Shown here: one piece after another, positions 45,080-51,993 of the stretch | Numbering within the stretch: the first letter of the stretch is position 1 | Layout: every line of letters starts with the position of its first letter | The notes under the pieces: generated by a model | Seen by the model: the letters and a program-made list of their open reading frames with translations, nothing else | Told to the model about the DNA's origin: nothing | The model's database searches: none | Position numbers and translations under genes: made by a program | Source of the DNA: Anaerolineae bacterium | GTDB lineage: Bacteria > Chloroflexota > Anaerolineae > Promineifilales > Promineifilaceae | Length of the DNA: 64,000 nt | Assembly: GCA_030425205.1 (NCBI GenBank) | Contig: JAUIAP010000002.1 | Location: 186,001-250,000, forward strand | Direction of reading: 5' to 3'

Positions 45080-46072
45080 TTTAACTTCCTCCTCCTCTGC
45101 GGTGTCATCTTATTCCTGCTTGCCGCATGTTCTGCCCCGCCTGTCGCCGTCGCAACCTCCACAAGCCAACCGATAACGGAACCCTCTCCGACAAATACCG
45201 TAGCGAGTGAACCCTCGCCAACCGCAATCACACCGCCAACTGCAACCCCTGTTCCAACCGAACCTGTCACAGGTGAGACGCAATTTGATGGGGCAAATGC
45301 ACTTGCGCTCGTTGCTGAACAGACGGACATGGGCGCACGCTATCCGGGCAGCGCAGGACACCTGCAATTGCGTGAATGGATTGCCGACAACCTGACTGAG
45401 ATGGGTTGGGAAGTTGTGCGCGAAGAGTTCGATTATCTGGGCTTTACCGCCCAAAATATCTACGGTATCGCAAATGCAGGCAAGGGTGCGCCAATCTTTA
45501 TTGCCGCTCATTACGACACCCGTGCGCGCGCCGATCAATCATCTGGGCAGGAAGATATGCCCGTCATTGGTGCGGTCGATGGCGGCAGCGGTGTGGCCGT
45601 GCTGCTGGAGTTGGCGCGCACGCTTGATTTAGAGCTGATCGAGAATGAAATTCGGTTGGTCTTTTTTGACGTTGAGGACAATGGAAGTGGTGGTATTGCG
45701 GGATGGGATTGGATTGCGGGGTCGCGGTTTTCGGCCGAAAATCTCGATACAATCCCACAGGCGCTCATTCTTGTGGACATGGTCGGCCAAATCGACCAAG
45801 AGCTATACTTCGAAGGCAATTCTGATCCCGAACTGCAAGCGGAACTGTGGCAGATTGCGGCCGATCTCGGCTATGCTGACTCTTTTATTACAACGCAAAA
45901 ATATAATATGATCGATGATCATGTGCCGTTTGCACAACGTGGCATCCCTGCCATCGACATCATTGACTTCGATTACCCTTACTGGCATACGGTCGAAGAT
46001 ACCATTGATAAGATGAGTGCAGAAAGCCTTGCCGAAGTCGGCCTAGTCATTGAATTTTGGCTGGAACATTAG
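45029..46072 (+). CDS. M28 family aminopeptidase lipoprotein
   Basis: About 347 residues. Lipoprotein signal (LLLCGVILFLLAACSAPP) and a Thr/Pro linker precede a zinc M28 domain: IFIAAHYDTRARADQ (first His/Asp ligands), IGAVDGGSGVAVLLELART (bridging Asp), RLVFFDVEDNGSGGIAGWDWIAGS (catalytic Glu/Asp region) and PAIDIIDFDYPYWHTVEDTIDKM (last His). Secreted aminopeptidase tethered to the membrane. The start is uncertain: an ATG at 45029 inside the hairpin repeat is the first good one upstream of the signal peptide. The signal n-region (RGAYPKNLTHHAPRTT) is translated from the repeat. Confidence 0.88.
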   Translation: MRGAYPKNLTHHAPRTTFNFLLLCGVILFLLAACSAPPVAVATSTSQPITEPSPTNTVASEPSPTAITPPTATPVPTEPVTGETQFDGANALALVAEQTDMGARYPGSAGHLQLREWIADNLTEMGWEVVREEFDYLGFTAQNIYGIANAGKGAPIFIAAHYDTRARADQSSGQEDMPVIGAVDGGSGVAVLLELARTLDLELIENEIRLVFFDVEDNGSGGIAGWDWIAGSRFSAENLDTIPQALILVDMVGQIDQELYFEGNSDPELQAELWQIAADLGYADSFITTQKYNMIDDHVPFAQRGIPAIDIIDFDYPYWHTVEDTIDKMSAESLAEVGLVIEFWLEH

Positions 46073-46230
46073 AAACGGGCATCGTCTCAAATTCTTGGCA
46101 CGATCGACGGCCTCTTACCCCACTGGCGCGAGACCGCCCAAAACACCCCTATTTGCAGACGATACAAGCATCCCTATCCGTTTTCTGGCTAGTCACTTGA
46201 TCGAGCCGGCTGGAGCAAATTTGCATCGCT

Positions 46231-47493
46231 ATGAAAAAATCAATATATGTTTTCCTCACGCTCTTAATTTTACTGGTTGCATGTGACCGTAGTGGACAAG
46301 ATGTTGTCGTCTTCAGCGTTTTTGGTGACCCGCCTGAGTTTCAGGCATATGAAGAGCTGGTCGCCGTCTTTGAAGAACAGAACCCGACAATTGATGTAGA
46401 ATTGATTCACGTTCCGGGACAAAGCGATTATCGTCGCCGCTTAGCCGCCGATTTCTCTGCTGGATCTCCTCCCGATATATTCCTCCTCAACTATCGACGT
46501 TTCGCCACATTTGCAGAGCAGGGCGGTCTCGAGCCGCTAACGCCCTACGTCGCCGATAGCGAGCTGATCGATCCGACTGATTTCTACCCAATTGCAATCG
46601 ATTCGTTCACGATGGATGATGATTTGTGGTGCGTTCCGCAAAACATTTCGAGTCTTGTTGTCTACTACAATAAAGATCTGTTCGATGCGGCTGGTGTTGC
46701 CTATCCGAGCGACGACTGGAACCGCGAAGACTTTCTTGCCGCCGCCCGTGCGCTCACCCAAGATAATGATGGCGATGGGACAACCGACCAATATGGCGTG
46801 GGTATTGAGCCAAGTATCTTTCGGTTAGCCCCCTTCGTTTGGCAGGATGGTGGCGACATTGTCGATAATTTTGCTAACCCCACACGCCTGACTTTGGATG
46901 ATCCACACGTGTTAGAGACGTTCCAATGGTTTGTCGATTTACAGCTAGTCGAAGGGGTTGTGCCGAGTGCGTTGGCAGAATCGGCCGAAGAGAGCGAATC
47001 CCGCTTCCTCAACGGGACACTCGGTATGTTTTTTAACAGCCGGCGTGCCGTTCCCACCTTCCGCACGATTGACGGGTTTGATTGGGATGTTGCCCCATTG
47101 CCGCGTGGCCAAAAGGCGGCGGGCATTTTACATAGCGACGGTTACTGCATGGCACAACGCACCGATAATAAGGCGGCGGCGTGGAAATTTATCGAATTTG
47201 CCAACTCGTTTGAAGGGCAAAGCGTCATCGTCGCATCGGGTCGCACCGTGCCATCGCGCATCGCGGTCGCGGAATCGGATGCTTTCCTCGACCCCAGCGA
47301 ACGGCCTGCCAATAGTCGCGTCTTCGTCGATTTTGTCGACCAACTTGGACGTGTCCCGCTCATGACGACGTGGATTAGCATTGAAGAGACGGCTGGCAAA
47401 GAAATCGAACGTGCCTTCTATGGGGATGCAACGGTTCAAGAAGCCGCCGCCGCCGCCATCGAAAACACGCAGACCTATTTCGATAACCGCTAA
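46231..47493 (+). CDS. Extracellular solute-binding protein family 1 (sugar type)
   Basis: 420 residues. Lipoprotein signal (LTLLILLVACDRSG), then a family 1 binding fold: VVVFSVFGDPPEFQAYEELVAVFEEQNPTIDVE, FLLNYRRFATFAEQGGLEPLTPYV, NISSLVVYYNKDLFDAAGVAYPSDDW, NGTLGMFFNSRRAVPTF. Binds a sugar or oligosaccharide for an ABC importer whose membrane subunits are not in the neighbourhood; an orphan binding protein is possible. Confidence 0.92.
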   Translation: MKKSIYVFLTLLILLVACDRSGQDVVVFSVFGDPPEFQAYEELVAVFEEQNPTIDVELIHVPGQSDYRRRLAADFSAGSPPDIFLLNYRRFATFAEQGGLEPLTPYVADSELIDPTDFYPIAIDSFTMDDDLWCVPQNISSLVVYYNKDLFDAAGVAYPSDDWNREDFLAAARALTQDNDGDGTTDQYGVGIEPSIFRLAPFVWQDGGDIVDNFANPTRLTLDDPHVLETFQWFVDLQLVEGVVPSALAESAEESESRFLNGTLGMFFNSRRAVPTFRTIDGFDWDVAPLPRGQKAAGILHSDGYCMAQRTDNKAAAWKFIEFANSFEGQSVIVASGRTVPSRIAVAESDAFLDPSERPANSRVFVDFVDQLGRVPLMTTWISIEETAGKEIERAFYGDATVQEAAAAAIENTQTYFDNR

Positions 47494-47541
47494 TACCTTT
47501 CGTGGTGTATGATAGTTCACACACCACAAGCGATTACTACC

Positions 47542-47943
47542 ATGAATGAAAAACCAGTCCTGCTTTTTGACGGCGTTTGTAATCTGTGTAACTTTGTTGT
47601 GAGCTTTACGATTGAGCGTGACCCAAAAGGCAAATTTGCCTTTGCGTCGCTGCAATCGGATTATGGGCAAGAGCTATTGGCAAAACAAAACCTGCCACAG
47701 GAGACATTCGACACCTTTATTTTGCAAGAAGGGGATCAAATCTATCTGAAATCGACGGGCGCGTTGCGTGTTGCGCGTCGGTTAAGTGGATTGTGGCCGC
47801 TGCTCTATGGATTTATCATCGTGCCTGCACCGATTCGGGACGTGGTGTATAGCTTTATCGCTAGAAATCGCTATAAGTGGTTTGGCAAGAAAGATCAGTG
47901 CATGATCCCATCCCCCGAAGTTCGCGCTCGATTTCTAGGCTAA
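47542..47943 (+). CDS. DCC family (DUF393) thiol-disulfide oxidoreductase-like protein
   Basis: About 133 residues. The defining motif DGVCNLC lies near the N terminus (LLFDGVCNLCNFVV), with RDPKGKFAFASLQSDYGQELL, FDTFILQEGDQIYLKSTGALRVAR and a hydrophobic patch near 90 (LWPLLYGFIIVPAPIRDVVY). Predicted to have a redox CxxC; substrate unknown. The ATG at 47542 is chosen; the longer upstream frame has no signal. Confidence 0.9.
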   Translation: MNEKPVLLFDGVCNLCNFVVSFTIERDPKGKFAFASLQSDYGQELLAKQNLPQETFDTFILQEGDQIYLKSTGALRVARRLSGLWPLLYGFIIVPAPIRDVVYSFIARNRYKWFGKKDQCMIPSPEVRARFLG

Positions 47944-47986
47944 TCGCTTTAGAGGCGGCGCGACCAACATGGTCGCGTACCAGATG

Positions 47987-50158
47987 CTATTGCCCGTTTA
48001 GCGTGGTCTGAGGGCGATGAAAACGCAGTGCGGGATCACCGAGCAGGTTAAAGGTGTGAATCACCTCAGCCAGATACTCTTGATTAGCACTGAGTTGTTT
48101 TGCCATCTGCAACGCTTCACCCAACGTCTCCGCTTCACCAGACAACAATTTTTCATAGAATGAGTTCGCAAGCGGCGTTTGTTGACTGGTCAATGAGCGG
48201 CCAGACGGCGCGACGGCCGCGACAATGCCACCATTGTCTGCCCAAAGCAGTGTCTCTGCGAGGGCATCTTCTGATGGATGGTTGAAGTAGCCGTTGAGAC
48301 AGGTGAAGGTTGTAAAGATGGGGAGTTGCGTTCCGTTGGAAAGCGTGTCCGCATCCGTTTCGCGGAACACCTTTTCCTGCCCCCAAACGCGCACGCTACC
48401 ATGACCGACATAGTTGAGAATGCCGACACCGCCGTTTAGCGCACTGATGATGCTGTCACGGATTTCGCGGTTGTCGGTCATGTGAAGCTTTTGATTTTCA
48501 AAGCCATTGTCGGCAAGCTGGTTGCTCAACTCATCGGAGGCGCGACTAAAGTACTCTTCATCATCGGCGACGAGGAGGGCGCGATCTTGCCACGCCGCGT
48601 TGTCGGTTGTTTCGTAGGCAATGGTTTTACGGACGAGTGTTGCGAGCTGTTCGGCCGATTCCACTGGAAAACGCCCCAATGCAATGTGTGGGGTTAGATC
48701 GTCATCGCTCATCGTTGCAAACCACGTATCGCTGGCCGAATAACCAGCGTACTCGGTAAAGACTTGGTGGGTAGGGAGCAGATTTTGGTTGGTGCTTTCC
48801 GGATTAAACTGGTAGATGTCCCACGATGCATCGCCGACGAGCAGTGCAAAGCGCGGGGCTGGCTGCCAATTTTGGACGGCGTACTGTAGGAACTCGCGGA
48901 TGGCGGATGGTGTTTTTCGGCCGAAACCAAACTCATCATACACCTGATCGAGCGACACACGCGCCACAGAGAGCCCGTTGGCCTCACGATGATCGATCAA
49001 GGGCTGGAGTGTGTCTGCAAACCCTTCCACCTCTGGCACGATCATGACGTAGTCTGCACCGCGTGTCTCATCCGTCAACAACATATCCCACGCAGGCGCA
49101 ACCGTCACCATCGGCACGACAGTCTGATCGGGTCGCAGCACGATATACTCACCGTCTAGCTCACCGTTGGCAAACGCAATGCCATCGCGGGTTGTCTGCC
49201 AACCCGTCAGGAAGACAGGTGCGGCAGGATTGGAAAGGTCAAAGACGAGTGCCTGCTCATCCGCATCATGCACGCGCACGTCTGCGGCATCTGTTTGAAA
49301 GCGCAATGCCTCATTCGAAAGTGTCAAGCTCCCTTTCGACTCAAACTCGGCCCAATCGACATAGATCACGCTGATGAAATTTTCGGTGTCACCCGGCGCG
49401 TTCAAGGTAACGACATTGTTATTGAGGCGAATGGCATCTTTGGGAATGGTCACCTCAAACGAAATCGTGCGTGCGCCGTCCCAAAATTCATCCAATACGA
49501 GCGTGTCATTGAAATAGACTTGCAGATGGTGATCGTTGTCGGTCGGAAATTCATTTTTTGACCACAAACGCAGGCGCAATGTGCCATCCTCGTTCGCAAT
49601 TGGCAAGCTGCCAAATGGGATTTCGAGTTCATCAGGCGCGTAAAGCTGATAGCCAAACCACACGTCTCCCTCGTCGGCCAGCTCCTCATATTCGTTGTTT
49701 TCTTCCCAACGGAGCGTGCGCGTGCCAACATCATTCGCCTCACCAGCGGGCAGTGCGCGGCGCGTATTCATCGCGACGCCCTGCGCGTTTTGCAGCAGGT
49801 AGACAGCGGGCGCGTCCAGCGTGTCGGTTAATGCCTCCGCATAGAAGAACAGCGAATCGTCTTGGAAATGGATCGGAACGGGACGACCAGCACGGGTGAC
49901 ATTGAGATTTTCGGCCGAAAAATCCCCAAAACCTAGCCCGGCACTCTTAACCGTCTCCTGTGAAATGCCGACGATGCCGCTTTCCAGCACTGTCATGCGC
50001 ATGCCACTTGTTGTTGAGCCAACCGGCACGGGTTCAACCTTGATCGGGTCGGGCGAAACAGGGGGCGCAAACCAATTGCCCCCCCACAAAACATACGCTG
50101 CTGCTGCCACAAAAAAGAGAAAAGACAATCCAGAGAGGATCAAGGTTTTTTTCATCAT
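47987..50158 (-). CDS. Membrane-anchored peptidase C25 (gingipain-like) protein, second of two
   Basis: 723 residues. An N-terminal hydrophobic anchor (ILSGLSFLFFVAAAAYVLWG), a beta-rich N-domain, then a caspase-fold C25 protease: LIDHREANGLSVARVSLDQVYDEFGFG, FALLVGDASWD, catalytic His in GILNYVGHGSVRVWG, and Cys in IFTTFTCLNGYFNHPSED; ends near TFNLLGDPALRFH. C25 proteases cleave after Arg or Lys in Bacteroidetes; specificity here is unknown. Its ATG overlaps the previous stop (ATGA at 50155-50158), so translation is coupled to the mucin-like protein. Last gene of the surface-protease operon. Confidence 0.85.
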   Translation of the reverse strand: MMKKTLILSGLSFLFFVAAAAYVLWGGNWFAPPVSPDPIKVEPVPVGSTTSGMRMTVLESGIVGISQETVKSAGLGFGDFSAENLNVTRAGRPVPIHFQDDSLFFYAEALTDTLDAPAVYLLQNAQGVAMNTRRALPAGEANDVGTRTLRWEENNEYEELADEGDVWFGYQLYAPDELEIPFGSLPIANEDGTLRLRLWSKNEFPTDNDHHLQVYFNDTLVLDEFWDGARTISFEVTIPKDAIRLNNNVVTLNAPGDTENFISVIYVDWAEFESKGSLTLSNEALRFQTDAADVRVHDADEQALVFDLSNPAAPVFLTGWQTTRDGIAFANGELDGEYIVLRPDQTVVPMVTVAPAWDMLLTDETRGADYVMIVPEVEGFADTLQPLIDHREANGLSVARVSLDQVYDEFGFGRKTPSAIREFLQYAVQNWQPAPRFALLVGDASWDIYQFNPESTNQNLLPTHQVFTEYAGYSASDTWFATMSDDDLTPHIALGRFPVESAEQLATLVRKTIAYETTDNAAWQDRALLVADDEEYFSRASDELSNQLADNGFENQKLHMTDNREIRDSIISALNGGVGILNYVGHGSVRVWGQEKVFRETDADTLSNGTQLPIFTTFTCLNGYFNHPSEDALAETLLWADNGGIVAAVAPSGRSLTSQQTPLANSFYEKLLSGEAETLGEALQMAKQLSANQEYLAEVIHTFNLLGDPALRFHRPQTTLNGQ

Positions 50159-51399
50159 CGGTTGCGATTCCCGAAAAATAGCAGGGCAAATCCTGTGCCA
50201 ACTAAAATAAGTAAACCACCCGCGACTAGGCCAAACCAGAGAAAAACGCCATTGTCATTGGTTTCTGGCTGCACGACGCTTGGCTGTTGAACATCTGTGA
50301 CTTGTTCACTGAACTCATTGGGACTGCTATTGCTGCCCGCTAACTCGCTAATAGCCACCTCAGTCGGAGATTGCGGAATGAGTTCTGAATCAACGACCGT
50401 TTCCGTTTCAGGATCAATGGCGGTTACTTCCCCTGTTGGCTGACCACTGTCGGAATTTACTGCCTCGCCGATTTGATTTGGCGCGTCATTTTCAGTTGTA
50501 TTGCCCTCATCACTTGCCGACTCTAGTGGCTCATCCGCAAGGGTATTTGAATTACTGTCCACGGTAGACGGAACGACTGCGTTCGTTGTCGGCTGAGTGT
50601 CAGACGAACTGTTGTCTGTCGTTGGTTGCGCGACTGTTGCGGTTGGTGCGTTTGTCTGCCCACCGATTTGTGCGGGTGGTTGGGGCGTGGCTCCGGTTGC
50701 ATCTGGCGTACTGGTTGGAATCGGCCGATTTGTCGCAACGGCTGACGGCGTGACAGTCGGATTGCCAGCACCGCTTGCTGGTGGCGTGATGAATACACGC
50801 CCACTTTCGCTAGTTGCCGTTGCAACTGCTGATGTCGCCGTCGGATCGGATTGAGTCGTCGATGCAGTTGTTGGCGTATTGGCTGGAGATTGTGAAGTTG
50901 CCGTCGCACCGCCACTTGGCGTAGTCGCTTGTTCTGTTGGTACGAGCGTCGGCGTTGTGCCATCGTTTGCCGTCGTCGGAACGGGCGTTGCCGTCGCATT
51001 TGGATTGATCACCGATCCACGTTCGATACGTCCGACCGTTGGCCCATGATACGTTGTGTCGCTGCTTGTATCGATGTCCTCTAGCCAATAGTAGTAAGTT
51101 GTGTTGACCGCGGCAGTCGCATCGGTGACGGTGTAACGGCCACCTGATTCACCTGCTGGTGCAATCGGCCGATTATTAACCCGCACCTTGTTGACAATAG
51201 CGGAAAATTGCGCGGCATTTTCTTCTGTCCGATAAACGTTGTAGCCGACATTTTGTATTTCAGACTCAGTCTCCCAAATGATGGTGATGGTGTCGCCACT
51301 TACCTGAGTGAAGAACGACGTGAGGCCCACGCTGGCAAACGCCGTCGCGGGCAGGAGTAGGAGCAGAAGAAGGTAGAAGAGAAGTGTGTGCTTTTTCAT
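50155..51399 (-). CDS. Secreted mucin-like Fn3 protein with C-terminal anchor
   Basis: About 414 residues. Signal peptide (LLFYLLLLLLLPATAFA), an Fn3-like domain at 24-115 (SFFTQVSGDTITIIWETESE, GYNVYRTEENAAQF, YYYWLEDIDTSSDTTYHGP), then about 250 residues of Thr/Ser/Pro/Ala repeats, and a C-terminal hydrophobic segment followed by FFGNRNR. This is the layout of a stalked surface protein, probably glycosylated. The ATG at 51399 overlaps the stop of the signal-peptidase gene (ATGA) and its stop overlaps the second C25 gene. The Fn3 domain resembles that at 57874-58269. Confidence 0.8.
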   Translation of the reverse strand: MKKHTLLFYLLLLLLLPATAFASVGLTSFFTQVSGDTITIIWETESEIQNVGYNVYRTEENAAQFSAIVNKVRVNNRPIAPAGESGGRYTVTDATAAVNTTYYYWLEDIDTSSDTTYHGPTVGRIERGSVINPNATATPVPTTANDGTTPTLVPTEQATTPSGGATATSQSPANTPTTASTTQSDPTATSAVATATSESGRVFITPPASGAGNPTVTPSAVATNRPIPTSTPDATGATPQPPAQIGGQTNAPTATVAQPTTDNSSSDTQPTTNAVVPSTVDSNSNTLADEPLESASDEGNTTENDAPNQIGEAVNSDSGQPTGEVTAIDPETETVVDSELIPQSPTEVAISELAGSNSSPNEFSEQVTDVQQPSVVQPETNDNGVFLWFGLVAGGLLILVGTGFALLFFGNRNR

Positions 51400-51968
51400 C
51401 GAATCAATAGCAGGATTAGCCTGCGCCATAGCTGGAAAACTGCGCGACCAAACAGAAAAATCGGCCGATGCCAACCCTGTCGCCAGCGCTGTCCCATCAA
51501 TCGTTGTTCCGGCTGCGCCAGTCGAGACCAGTTCAGCGGTTGGTTATCAAAAATTCTTGCTTCTAGTTGGGCTAATCGGCCGAAATGCCGATTTAACCAC
51601 AACCCCTTGCCAACATCCCAGCGTTGGGTTTGAGTCCCACGTCGCCGGCCACAAACCCGACCGACGACTTCAGCATCATTCCAAGCTGGGTCATAGCACA
51701 ATGTACGATCACCGCGTGTCACCCAATAGCGGTGTCCGTCATGATTGAGCGTCGTGACGAGGCGATGGGTGAACAGTGCCTCTGTGCTACGTAAAATCAG
51801 CACGTCATTCGCGGCAATCTCTGCCAGCGCTACACGTTCCAAAATAACCTGATCCCCAACCTGCAACAGCGGCGACATGCTAGCGCTTACGATGGTCAGG
51901 TGGGGATTTTGCCCTGCGTCAAGGCTATCTTGCAACAGCCCGACCAAAACATCTTGCTCAACGATCAT
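51396..51968 (-). CDS. S26 signal peptidase family protein with Ser/His active site
   Basis: 190 residues. The catalytic Ser motif is in LTIVSASMSPLLQVGDQVIL; the second conserved block reads ILRSTEALFTHRLVTTL, with His in the place of the Lys of bacterial leader peptidases, as in the ER/archaeal and SipW-like type. The C-terminal part is basic and ends in a hydrophobic tail. Flanked by a C25 protease upstream (25-base gap) and the mucin-like protein, it is a good candidate for processing the secreted proteins or peptide of this locus. Confidence 0.8.
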   Translation of the reverse strand: MIVEQDVLVGLLQDSLDAGQNPHLTIVSASMSPLLQVGDQVILERVALAEIAANDVLILRSTEALFTHRLVTTLNHDGHRYWVTRGDRTLCYDPAWNDAEVVGRVCGRRRGTQTQRWDVGKGLWLNRHFGRLAQLEARIFDNQPLNWSRLAQPEQRLMGQRWRQGWHRPIFLFGRAVFQLWRRLILLLIR

Positions 51969-51993
51969 TTTGCAACGTTTAGTGAATGAACTA

